A stretch of 12,304 nt of DNA from Actinomycetota bacterium (GTDB lineage: Bacteria; Actinomycetota; Acidimicrobiia; Acidimicrobiales; Ilumatobacteraceae): the NCBI GenBank assembly GCA_009705865.1, contig WLSJ01000050.1, forward strand, positions 1 through 12,304, written 5' to 3'. Every line of letters starts with the position of its first letter. The stretch's first letter is position 1. The notes below the pieces were generated by a model. The model did no database searches. It was not told the origin of the DNA and was given only the letters and a program-made list of their open reading frames with translations. Below, one piece after another: positions 1 through 6,402 of this stretch. The translations under genes and the position numbers were made by a program.

Positions 1-2
1 AG

Positions 3-1340
3 GCAGCCGAGGCAGCAGGCACTTCTCCACAAGAGTTCACTGATTCCATCGCGCCATTGTTTCAACAAGCATGGAAGCGACTGAACATCTCAAACGATGA
101 TTTCATTCGTACTACCGAAGCTCGTCATAAAGTTGGCGTGCAGAAGTTACTACAAGCATGTTTTGATGCAGGCGACATTGAGCTTGACAAATACAGCGGT
201 CTGTACTGCGTTCCCTGTGAGGCGTATTACACGGAAGACGATCTTGACGGCGAGAACTGCCCTATTCACAAGCGCCCCGTGCAACATGTTGAAGAAGAGA
301 ACTACTTCTTTCGTCTGTCTCGCTTCGAACAGCGCCTCATTGATTGGTATGCACTGCACCCAAGTGCAGTAGTACCAGAACATCGCGTCAATGAAGTACT
401 TGGTTTCATCAAACAGGGTCTGCAAGATTTTTCTGTCAGCAGAAAAACCCTCACATGGGGTATTCCCCTTCCATTTGACTCATCACATGTTGCATACGTG
501 TGGTTCGATGCGCTCGCCAACTACATCACCGCAATTGGTTATGGCTCCGACGATGAAATGTTCAACAAATGGTGGCCCGTTAACCATCATCTCATTGGCA
601 AAGACATCATTCGATTCCACAATGTGTATTGGCCTGCCATGCTGATGTCGGCTGGCATTGAACCACCAACCGGTTATGCAGTCGGTGGTTGGCTGCTTGT
701 TGGTGGCGAAAAGATGTCAAAGACATCAGGCAATGTGGTGAACCCACTTGACCTCGTTGACGAATTCGGTGTTGACGGGTTCCGCTATTACGTACTCAGC
801 GACACGTCATATGGAAATGACGGAGACTTCACATACGAAGGTCTTGTGTCGCGATACAACTCAGACCTTGCAAACAACCTTGGCAACTTGGCCGCCCGCA
901 TTGCATCAGTTGTTGACAAAAAGTGTGCTGGTCTAGGCACCGCACCAAACCCAGATAGCCCGTTGGCCACATTTGCCAAAGATGCAGTTGCCGAAACCTC
1001 TGCATGTTGGCAATTAGTGCAGCCAAGTCGTGCGTTAGAAGCAACGTGGTCACTCATTCGTGCCACCAACGCTCACCTTGAAAATCATGAACCCTGGAAG
1101 GCCGAACCAAGCGAATTGTTAAACACGGTTATGGGTGATGCACTCGAAGCATTACGCATCGTTACTTTGCTTGCATTCCCCGCTATTCCAGACACTGCTC
1201 GTGAAATCTGGCGTCGCATCGGTATGACTACAGACATTGAACAATGTCGAATCCCTGTCGACACCGAGTGGGGCTTGTACCGCGCCGGTTCTCCTGTTGA
1301 AAAAGGAACACCGCTCTTTCCTCGTCGCACTGTCGCATGA
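3..1340 (+). CDS. metG: Methionyl-tRNA synthetase, 5' end outside the window
   Basis: Charges tRNA-Met with methionine in the cytoplasm (class Ia aminoacyl-tRNA synthetase). The reading frame is open from the first complete codon at position 3. The residues before the first possible internal start (TTG at 57) already match the family, so the gene begins upstream of the window and the HIGH-containing N-terminus is not visible. Seen here: a single zinc knuckle CVPC...CPIH (Cys codons at 207, 216 and 258, His at 267), the WFDALANYI segment of the catalytic core, and the ATP-binding loop KMSKTSGN (from 711). The last position of the KMSKS motif is Thr. An alpha-helical anticodon-binding domain follows, with NHEPWK. 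There is no C-terminal tRNA-binding/dimerisation extension, so the protein is probably about 500 residues, as in mycobacteria. The stop overlaps the tatD start (ATGA), implying cotranscription and translational coupling. Confidence 0.97.
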   Translation, partial: AAEAAGTSPQEFTDSIAPLFQQAWKRLNISNDDFIRTTEARHKVGVQKLLQACFDAGDIELDKYSGLYCVPCEAYYTEDDLDGENCPIHKRPVQHVEEENYFFRLSRFEQRLIDWYALHPSAVVPEHRVNEVLGFIKQGLQDFSVSRKTLTWGIPLPFDSSHVAYVWFDALANYITAIGYGSDDEMFNKWWPVNHHLIGKDIIRFHNVYWPAMLMSAGIEPPTGYAVGGWLLVGGEKMSKTSGNVVNPLDLVDEFGVDGFRYYVLSDTSYGNDGDFTYEGLVSRYNSDLANNLGNLAARIASVVDKKCAGLGTAPNPDSPLATFAKDAVAETSACWQLVQPSRALEATWSLIRATNAHLENHEPWKAEPSELLNTVMGDALEALRIVTLLAFPAIPDTAREIWRRIGMTTDIEQCRIPVDTEWGLYRAGSPVEKGTPLFPRRTVA

Positions 1341-2113
1341 GCACCACCATCACCGGATGGACAGATACGCACTGTCATATTCACGACGACAAAATGACTT
1401 CTGCGCCTGCAGAAAGTTTGCAACGAGCACGCGATGCCGGCGTACAACGTTTCGTAGTTATCGGAACCGATGCACCCACGTGTGAACAAGCAATCACTAT
1501 TGCTTCACAGCACCACGACGTGTGGGCAACTGTTGGGCTTCACCCACACGATGCGACACAAGGCACCGATTCAATTGTTCCGTTCATTACTCGCCCACGA
1601 GTAATAGCCATTGGTGAATGTGGGCTTGATTACTACTACGAACATTCACCACGTGATATTCAGATGCGGGTGTTTGCTGAACAAATTGCTCTAGCAAAAC
1701 AACACGACCTCACGTTGGTTATTCACACACGCGACGCATGGGACGACACTTTTGCGGTACTTGATGCTGAAGGAATGCCAAAAAACACAATCATCCATTG
1801 CTTTACTGGTGGCCCCAATGAAGCACGTTCATGTCTTGACCGTGGTGCCTATTTATCGTTTAGCGGAATCGTCACGTTCAAAACTGCCAATGAACTGCGT
1901 GAAGCTGCTCTGTTGTGCCCCAGTGATCGCCTTCTTATTGAGACCGATAGTCCGTTCTTGGCTCCCATTCCACACAGAGGGCGCCCCAATGAGCCGGCCC
2001 ATGTTGGCCTAGTAGGCACTGCAATCGCTGATCTACGTGGAACCGATGTAGCCGAGTTTGCATCGATCACTACAGCGAACGCTCTCGCAGCATTTCCTCG
2101 CATACATTCATAG
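1337..2113 (+). CDS. tatD: TatD family metal-dependent deoxyribonuclease
   Basis: A predicted cytoplasmic two-metal TIM-barrel hydrolase. Family members are 3'-5' DNases or RNases linked to repair and nucleic-acid turnover; the exact substrate here is unknown. At 258 residues it is full length for the family. Metal ligands are visible in order: TDTHCHI near the start (H12, H14), IGECGLDYYY (E94), VIHTRDA (H130), IIHCFTGG (H154) and ETDSPFLAP (D204), followed by the family signature HRGRPNEPAHV. The ATG lies inside the metG stop (4-bp ATGA overlap), which fixes the start and argues for coupling. The metG-tatD-ksgA order is conserved in Gram-positive bacteria. Confidence 0.96.
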   Translation: MSTTITGWTDTHCHIHDDKMTSAPAESLQRARDAGVQRFVVIGTDAPTCEQAITIASQHHDVWATVGLHPHDATQGTDSIVPFITRPRVIAIGECGLDYYYEHSPRDIQMRVFAEQIALAKQHDLTLVIHTRDAWDDTFAVLDAEGMPKNTIIHCFTGGPNEARSCLDRGAYLSFSGIVTFKTANELREAALLCPSDRLLIETDSPFLAPIPHRGRPNEPAHVGLVGTAIADLRGTDVAEFASITTANALAAFPRIHS

Positions 2114-2117
2114 GTAC

Positions 2118-2624
2118 ATGGAAGTTTCCCGCGTTGACAAGAACCGCATGACGGTAGCAATGGTTGTGACTGCCATTTCCCTTGCCGTGGTCTTTATGGC
2201 CACGGGTAACTCCGGCAACGAAGCAACCACTCCAGTTGCTGAAGCAACGTCGACTACGTACGACCTTGGTCTTGGGCTTGATTCAAATGTTGACGCACCT
2301 GCAAATCTCGATGGCCCTGTTAGTGCAGATCCAAACGGGCAAGGCCAGATTGCCTATCCAGCAGATAATTCAGGCCGAATGGTGCGTGGAAATGCCACCT
2401 ATAAACGCCTGCCCGATTCAGTGAAAACAGGTTGCTCTACAGCGCGAGTGCCACTTGGTGCCACCATCACAGTTCTGAATCTGAACAACGGCCGCAAGAC
2501 AACATGCGTCAATATCAATATCGGCCCTATGTCTGGTTCGTTCGATATCACCTTAAATACAGCCGTATTTGAAGCCATTGCAGAACTTGTTGATGCGCCA
2601 CTTCCCGTGGAGTTGACCTGGTGA
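2118..2624 (+). CDS. Membrane-anchored RlpA-like double-psi beta-barrel protein
   Basis: A small envelope protein of 168 residues. From the ATG at 2118 it has a short basic N-terminus and a hydrophobic segment (about residues 11-28, no lipobox), so it is anchored or exported. A low-complexity Thr/Asp/Pro linker follows, then a C-terminal barrel (about 88-168). The barrel aligns by eye with RlpA-like DPBB domains: GNATY, PLGATITVLNLNNGRKTT, NINIGP, SGSFDIT and VELTW. Where RlpA proteins usually read VNDRGP, this one reads INIGP (Asp to Asn, Arg to Ile), so lytic transglycosylase activity is doubtful. The Asp of the later IDLS-like motif remains (FDIT, D143). Two Cys (106 and 130) could form a disulfide. 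It sits 4 nt after tatD and overlaps ksgA by GTGA, the slot held by rpfB in mycobacteria and yabE in Bacillus. An in-frame ATG at 2148 is an alternative start; the TTG at 2058 would overlap tatD by 56 nt and is unlikely. A peptidoglycan-related role is inference. Confidence 0.75.
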   Translation: MEVSRVDKNRMTVAMVVTAISLAVVFMATGNSGNEATTPVAEATSTTYDLGLGLDSNVDAPANLDGPVSADPNGQGQIAYPADNSGRMVRGNATYKRLPDSVKTGCSTARVPLGATITVLNLNNGRKTTCVNINIGPMSGSFDITLNTAVFEAIAELVDAPLPVELTW

Positions 2625-3451
2625 CGCTTTCTCGTACCGACGCATCGCACCAATTAGATGGTGCTGGCTTGCGTGCAAAACGTGCCCTTGGGCAGAACTT
2701 TGTTGTTGATGCAAATACCGTGCGTCGTATCGCACGTCTTGCTGATGTAGAAAACCACCCGCACGTTTTGGAAATCGGCGCTGGCCTCGGATCACTGACT
2801 CTTGCCCTTGCAGAAATCGCTACTGGCGTCACTGCCATTGAAGTCGACGAAGCACTCTTGCCACTTCTCAATGAAAACGTGGGTGAACTTACAAACGTCA
2901 CAGTCGTTCATGCTGATGCTATGCAACTTGATTGGCCAGCACTTCTTGGTGATCACACCGACTGGGTATTAGTTGCAAACCTTCCATATAACGTCGCAAC
3001 TCCACTGATTGCTGACGTTCTTGACTTTGTTCCACAAGTGTCTCGCATGTTGGTGATGGTGCAAAAAGAAGTTGCTGACCGTTTCGCCGCATCTCCTTCC
3101 ACCAGTGCGTATGGCGCACTCAGTGTGAAAGTGGCATTTCACGCAACAGCACGCGTGGTTGGGCAAGTGCCTGCTTCAGTGTTTCTGCCACGGCCAAATG
3201 TTGAGTCGTCGCTAGTGGAAATCACCCGACGAACAACCCCACTTGATGCATCAGTAGACAAAGCAAAACTCTTTGCACTGGTGCGAATGGGCTTTGCAAA
3301 GCGCCGCAAAATGTTGCGTGGTTCACTGGCTGGCAGTGTTGAGCCACAGCACTTTGAGGCAGCAAACATTGCCCCAACTGCACGTGCCGAGGAACTTTCT
3401 GTTCATGACTGGTTGCGCCTTGCACACATTCTGGAAGATAGTCACAAGTGA
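2621..3451 (+). CDS. ksgA: 16S rRNA (A1518/A1519-N6)-dimethyltransferase
   Basis: RsmA/KsgA dimethylates two adjacent adenosines in helix 45 of 16S rRNA using SAM, late in 30S subunit assembly; its loss gives kasugamycin resistance in model bacteria. At 276 residues it is full length. Seen: GQNFVVD (Q25), the SAM-binding motif EIGAGLGSLT (51-60), IEVD, HADAM, the catalytic NLPYN (120-124), FLPRPNVESSLVEI, and the C-terminal MGFAKRRKMLRGSL rRNA-binding region. The start is the GTG at 2621, overlapping the previous stop by 4 bp. The end overlaps the ispE GTG in the same way. Confidence 0.97.
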   Translation: MTLSRTDASHQLDGAGLRAKRALGQNFVVDANTVRRIARLADVENHPHVLEIGAGLGSLTLALAEIATGVTAIEVDEALLPLLNENVGELTNVTVVHADAMQLDWPALLGDHTDWVLVANLPYNVATPLIADVLDFVPQVSRMLVMVQKEVADRFAASPSTSAYGALSVKVAFHATARVVGQVPASVFLPRPNVESSLVEITRRTTPLDASVDKAKLFALVRMGFAKRRKMLRGSLAGSVEPQHFEAANIAPTARAEELSVHDWLRLAHILEDSHK

Positions 3452-4176
3452 CCAAAATCATCGCTCCTGCCAAACTCACGTTGTCTCTTGTGATCACCGG
3501 TGTTCGTAGCGATGGCTTTCACCTCATCGATGCAGAAATGGTGTCACTAGATATCGCAGACGAGATAGAGATCACTGCGTCGGACATAACCACCATCACT
3601 GTCTCTGGACCATTTGCTGCAGGAGTTCCCACCGACTCAACAAACCTTGTTGCTCGCGCGCTCTCGCTCGTTGATAGAACCGCAAATGTCCACATTCAAA
3701 AAAACATTCCGAATGGTGGAGGGCTTGGTGGCGGGTCAACTGATGCAGCCGCAATTTTGCGATGGGCAACATGGACCGATGTGCCAGGCTCAGCTGTTGT
3801 CGGAGCTGATATTCCGTTTTGTGTGGTGGGAGGTCGGGCACAAGTCACAGGCATCGGAGAAATAGTGACTCCATTGCCTCACATTCGCAGAGACTTCACG
3901 TTGTTCTTGCCGCCAATGTCCGTCTCAACACCCGCGGTATATCGCGAATGGGATGCCTTAGGAGGACCAAAAGGACCAAACGGCAATGACCTTGAGCCAG
4001 CTGCAATCAGTGCATTTCCTGAATTAGGACAATGGCGCGATCGGGTTGAATCGGCCATCGGGTCAACTTTGTACTTGGCAGGATCTGGCAGCACCTGGTT
4101 TGCAGACGGCCATGTACACCAAGGGTTAGATCAGATCTCTGACGTTCAAGTGGTCTACGCAACAACCCGCCCCTGA
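3448..4176 (+). CDS. ispE: 4-diphosphocytidyl-2-C-methyl-D-erythritol kinase, short form
   Basis: ATP-dependent GHMP-family kinase of the MEP pathway to isopentenyl diphosphate; it phosphorylates the 2-hydroxyl of CDP-methylerythritol. Seen: APAKLTLSL at the N-terminus, DGFHLIDAEMVSL, the ATP-binding NGGGLGGGSTDAA loop (89-101), GADIPFCVVGG carrying the probable catalytic Asp (D121), and the C-terminal glycine motif LAGSGSTWF. The length of 242 residues is short for the family (usually about 280-310). The segment between the ATP loop and the catalytic Asp is only about 19 residues. All key motifs remain, so it is probably active. It is the last gene of the metG operon, with its GTG start overlapping the ksgA stop. 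Confidence 0.93.
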   Translation: MTKIIAPAKLTLSLVITGVRSDGFHLIDAEMVSLDIADEIEITASDITTITVSGPFAAGVPTDSTNLVARALSLVDRTANVHIQKNIPNGGGLGGGSTDAAAILRWATWTDVPGSAVVGADIPFCVVGGRAQVTGIGEIVTPLPHIRRDFTLFLPPMSVSTPAVYREWDALGGPKGPNGNDLEPAAISAFPELGQWRDRVESAIGSTLYLAGSGSTWFADGHVHQGLDQISDVQVVYATTRP

Positions 4177-4183
4177 GGGACCG

Positions 4184-4200
4184 AGAAGTAACGGACTTCT
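4184..4200 (+). terminator. Weak hairpin between convergent ispE and bS22 gene
   Basis: A perfect 6-bp stem (AGAAGT 4184-4189 with ACTTCT 4195-4200) and a 5-nt loop lie just after the ispE stop and before the end of the minus-strand gene. No run of T follows on either strand, so it is a poor intrinsic terminator. Its place between convergent genes is the main argument for it. Confidence 0.3.
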
Positions 4201-4212
4201 AGTTAGAAATGT

Positions 4213-4305
4213 CTATTTGCGACGCTGGTGGCGTGTGCGACGAAGCATTTTTTTGTGCTTCTTCTTGCGCATGCGCTTGCGGCGCTTCTTGATCAGCGAA
4301 CTCAT
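4213..4305 (-). CDS. bS22-like small ribosomal protein (AURKAIP1/COX24-type)
   Basis: A 30-residue, extremely basic protein: MSSLIKKRRKRMRKKKHK (1-18) followed by KMLRRTRHQRRK. It reads from the ATG at 4305 down to a TAG at 4213-4215 on the minus strand. The pattern IKKRRKRMxKKKHxKxLRxTRxQRRK matches the approximately 33-residue AURKAIP1/COX24-domain protein of actinobacteria, known in mycobacterial ribosome structures as bS22 on the 30S subunit near the decoding region. It is the only minus-strand gene here and too short for most gene finders. It is convergent with ispE and divergent from tRNA-Gln. There is no clear Shine-Dalgarno sequence. A TANNNT box (TAGGTT on the minus strand, plus-strand 4316-4321) ends 10 nt before the ATG, suggesting a very short leader. 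Confidence 0.88.
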   Translation of the reverse strand: MSSLIKKRRKRMRKKKHKKMLRRTRHQRRK

Positions 4306-4368
4306 AAGGGATATGAACCTATCGGGACAATGACGAAAACAAAAATCCCGATACCGTATTGCGCACGG
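4306..4368. promoter_or_regulatory. Divergent control region of bS22 gene and tRNA-Gln
   Basis: A 63-bp spacer between divergent transcription units. Toward the tRNA: a possible -35 ATGACG (4330-4335), a 16-nt spacer and -10 TACCGT (4352-4357), 11 nt before the mature tRNA 5' end. Toward bS22: -10 TAGGTT on the minus strand (4321 to 4316). An 8-bp inverted repeat, TATCGGGA (4320-4327) and TCCCGATA (4346-4353) with an 18-nt centre, has one arm touching each -10 box. The promoter calls come from weak consensus matches; the inverted repeat is directly visible. Confidence 0.5.
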
Positions 4369-4439
4369 TCCGGGGTCGTTCAAAGGCAGGACAACGGGTT
4401 TTGATCCCGTGAATAGGGGTTCGAGTCCTCTCCCCGGAA
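4369..4439 (+). tRNA. tRNA-Gln, anticodon TTG
   Basis: The cloverleaf folds fully by hand. Acceptor stem: TCCGGGG (4369-4375) with CCCCGGA (4432-4438), discriminator A at 4439. D stem: GTTC (4378-4381) with GGAC (4389-4392). Anticodon stem: ACGGG (4394-4398) with CCCGT (4406-4410), loop TTTTGAT with anticodon TTG at 4401-4403. T stem: AGGGG (4415-4419) with CCTCT (4427-4431) around the loop TTCGAGT. The mature length is 71 nt and CCA is not encoded (the next bases are CAA). The anticodon reads CAA and, by wobble, CAG. It lies 26 nt upstream of the glmU-like gene. Confidence 0.96.
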
Positions 4440-4465
4440 CAAATGACTAGCAGTCGAGCCACTCA

Positions 4466-5257
4466 GTGACCACCTCTCCATTGCCTCAAAATGGGGTCTG
4501 GGCAATCATCCTTGCCGCCGGTGAAGGCTCGCGCATGAAGTCAGACCTTCCAAAGCCTTTGCATGAAGTGTGTGGCACATCCATGGTGATGCATGTTGTG
4601 CATTCACTTGAATCACTTCCACTTGTTGCCACTGTCATTGTTGTCGGACATCGTGCGGCCGACGTCACTTCACATGTGCAGCACCATGCACCTGCATGGG
4701 CGCGCATTCAGTTTGCTACTCAACAAGAACAAAACGGCACAGGCGATGCAGCCGCAGTTGGGCTTACAGGCGTGACTGCAGATGATCGTGCAAAAGCAAC
4801 CGTCGTGTTAGTGATGCCAGGCGATACACCGCTTCTTACTTCGCACACCATTGATCGGTTACTGACAGAACACTCAGAAACAAGCAATGCAGCCACTGTT
4901 CTGACCGCAGTTCTTGACGACCCCGCCGGATACGGACGCATCGTGCGCGACACCGACCGCAACGTTGTCCGCATTGTGGAACATCGTGATGCATCACCAG
5001 ACGAACTGAATATTCGTGAGATCAACACAGGCATTTACCTTTTTGATTTCGATCTATTTGGGCCCGCACTCGCAGGAATTGGCACGAACAACAGCCAATC
5101 CGAGTACTACCTCACCGACGTCGTTGCCGTGCTGGCATCGTCTGGCCACACGGTCGGATCAGTCATTGCGCCAGCTTCAGAGACCGCTGGAGTCAATGAC
5201 CCTCAGCAATTGGCAGAGGCAGAGCGCGAAATGCTCAAGCGAATCCAGGGTCGTTGA
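4466..5257 (+). CDS. glmU: GlmU-type GlcNAc-1-phosphate uridylyltransferase domain only
   Basis: Predicted to make UDP-GlcNAc from UTP and GlcNAc-1-phosphate for peptidoglycan. Seen: the nucleotidyltransferase signature LAAGEGSRMKSDLPKPLHE (from residue 16), QQEQNGTGDAA (Q86 onward), MPGD with the Mg-binding Asp (D120), GYGRIVRD, REINTGIYLFD, SEYYLTDV and GVND with the second metal ligand Asn (N244). The pyrophosphorylase active site therefore looks complete. The protein stops at residue 263, in the linker helix. The left-handed beta-helix acetyltransferase domain of normal GlmU (about 450-495 residues) is absent. Only 55 nt separate the stop from prs, so no remnant can be hidden there. GTG 4466 is the only start after the in-frame stop at 4448, and it has no Shine-Dalgarno sequence. 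It lies 26 nt after tRNA-Gln and may share its transcript. Confidence 0.88.
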   Translation: MTTSPLPQNGVWAIILAAGEGSRMKSDLPKPLHEVCGTSMVMHVVHSLESLPLVATVIVVGHRAADVTSHVQHHAPAWARIQFATQQEQNGTGDAAAVGLTGVTADDRAKATVVLVMPGDTPLLTSHTIDRLLTEHSETSNAATVLTAVLDDPAGYGRIVRDTDRNVVRIVEHRDASPDELNIREINTGIYLFDFDLFGPALAGIGTNNSQSEYYLTDVVAVLASSGHTVGSVIAPASETAGVNDPQQLAEAEREMLKRIQGR

Positions 5258-5298
5258 TTCTCACGACGCGCGAAGATGCCCAAGCGGCCTGCGTGTTC

Positions 5299-5304
5299 TA
5301 CCAT
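5299..5304 (+). promoter_or_regulatory. -10 box (TACCAT) for prs
   Basis: TACCAT fits the actinobacterial TANNNT -10 element and ends 8 nt before the ATG at 5313. A transcript starting at that ATG would be leaderless. I see no convincing -35. The same geometry precedes rplY. Confidence 0.4.
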
Positions 5305-5312
5305 TGGCTCAT

Positions 5313-6320
5313 ATGAACGCGCGGTCGATGGAGAAGGTCACTACGAAGCGATTGTCGCTGTTTACGGGTCGAACACATCCGACGCTTGCCCAAGAAGTCG
5401 CAGACCATCTCGGAGTCACACTCGGTGACGCAAACATTGTGCAATTTGCCAATGGCGAAATACGTCCTCGGTTCACCGACAGTATTCGCGGTGGTGACGT
5501 GTTCGTCATGCAGTCACACTTCGGAACTGATGCAGGTTCCATCAACGACTCCATCATGGAACAGCTCATCATGATTGACGCTGCGCAACGCGCCTCAGCA
5601 AAACGCATCACTGCTGTCTGCCCGTTTTACGGTTATGCACGCCAAGACCGCAAAGCTGAAGGTCGCGAACCAATCACTGCTCGCCTCATTGCTGACTTGT
5701 TCAAAGCAGCAGGCGCAACTCGAATGGTTTCTCTTGACTTACACAGCGGTCAGATTCAAGGTTTCTTTTCAGGCCCCGTTGACCACCTCACTGCACTTCC
5801 TGTTCTCGAGCGTTACGTGCGTGAACACGCACCACAAGATCTGGTCATCGTGTCGCCAGATGCTGGTCGCGTAAAAGTTGCAGAACGTTTTGCACAGCAC
5901 TTGTCAGACCGCAATGCCGATGTTGCTTTCATCAACAAGCGTCGACCAAAAGGCACCACCAACATCGCAATCGCAAAAGAAGTTATTGGTGACGTTGATG
6001 GCCGTTTGTGCATCCTCACCGACGACATGATCGACACGGGCGGCACCATCGTGTCTGCTGCCGAACTGCTACTCGAGCGCGGTGCAAAAGAAGTGTGGGC
6101 AATGGCTACACACGGCGTCCTTTCAGACCCTGCCGTCGAGCGGTTGTCGAAGTCGCCCATCTCCCGCGTTGTTCTCACCAACACCCTTCCCTTGGCTGCC
6201 GACAAGATGTTTGACAAGGTCGAGGTGCTCTCGGTCGCAAAAATCATTGCTGACGCACTCGCTGCGGTCTTTGACGAGACCAGCGTGTCAGAACTCTTCG
6301 ACGGCGAAAACCAGTCTTAA
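5313..6320 (+). CDS. prs: Ribose-phosphate pyrophosphokinase (PRPP synthetase)
   Basis: Makes PRPP from ribose-5-phosphate and ATP for purine, pyrimidine, His, Trp and NAD synthesis. From the ATG at 5313 the protein has 335 residues; the usual family start motif LSLFTGRTHPTLA begins at about residue 13. Seen: FANGEIRPRF, the ATP-site RQDRKAEGREPITARL (from R110), DLHSGQIQGFF, SPDAGRVKVAERF and the PRPP-binding loop DDMIDTGGT (237-245), then ATHGVLSDPAVERL. ATG 5328 is an alternative start giving 330 residues. The frame stays open further upstream to 5016, but that part overlaps glmU and does not resemble the family. The glmU-prs-rplY-pth order is conserved in actinobacteria. PRPP and UDP-GlcNAc synthesis are adjacent here. 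Confidence 0.96.
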   Translation: MNARSMEKVTTKRLSLFTGRTHPTLAQEVADHLGVTLGDANIVQFANGEIRPRFTDSIRGGDVFVMQSHFGTDAGSINDSIMEQLIMIDAAQRASAKRITAVCPFYGYARQDRKAEGREPITARLIADLFKAAGATRMVSLDLHSGQIQGFFSGPVDHLTALPVLERYVREHAPQDLVIVSPDAGRVKVAERFAQHLSDRNADVAFINKRRPKGTTNIAIAKEVIGDVDGRLCILTDDMIDTGGTIVSAAELLLERGAKEVWAMATHGVLSDPAVERLSKSPISRVVLTNTLPLAADKMFDKVEVLSVAKIIADALAAVFDETSVSELFDGENQS

Positions 6321-6328
6321 TTGGCCTT

Positions 6329-6346
6329 GCGGGCCGAAAAACCCGC
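6329..6346 (+). terminator. Possible hairpin after prs
   Basis: GCGGG (6329-6333) pairs with CCCGC (6342-6346) around an 8-nt A-rich loop, 9 nt after the prs stop. A second small stem, ACAGG (6348-6352) with CCTGT (6363-6367), follows. Neither has a T tract, so termination is uncertain; they could equally be an attenuating or mRNA-end structure ahead of the rplY promoter. Confidence 0.3.
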
Positions 6347-6388
6347 TACAGGTAGTTCGGGCCCTGTGGCAGTAGCCGGTTCAGGTCA

Positions 6389-6394
6389 TAGACT
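6389..6394 (+). promoter_or_regulatory. -10 box (TAGACT) for rplY
   Basis: The TANNNT element TAGACT ends 8 nt before the GTG start at 6403, the same spacing as at prs. It suggests a leaderless or nearly leaderless rplY mRNA. No Shine-Dalgarno sequence precedes the GTG and no clear -35 is seen. Confidence 0.4.
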
Positions 6395-6402
6395 TCTAAG
6401 CC

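Noticed and set aside
2058..2117. Extended N-terminus of the barrel protein from TTG 2058
   Set aside because: It would overlap tatD by 56 nt and bury the membrane segment behind a 20-residue extension. The ATG at 2118 fits the tight operon spacing.
5016..5312. Open frame upstream of prs in the same frame, overlapping the end of glmU
   Set aside because: The translated part does not resemble PRPP synthetase, overlaps a convincing glmU frame by about 240 nt and lies before the family's normal start and the TANNNT box.
5258..5312. Possible frameshifted remnant of the GlmU acetyltransferase domain
   Set aside because: Only 55 nt are available before prs, with no hexapeptide-repeat pattern in any frame. 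The domain needs about 200 codons.
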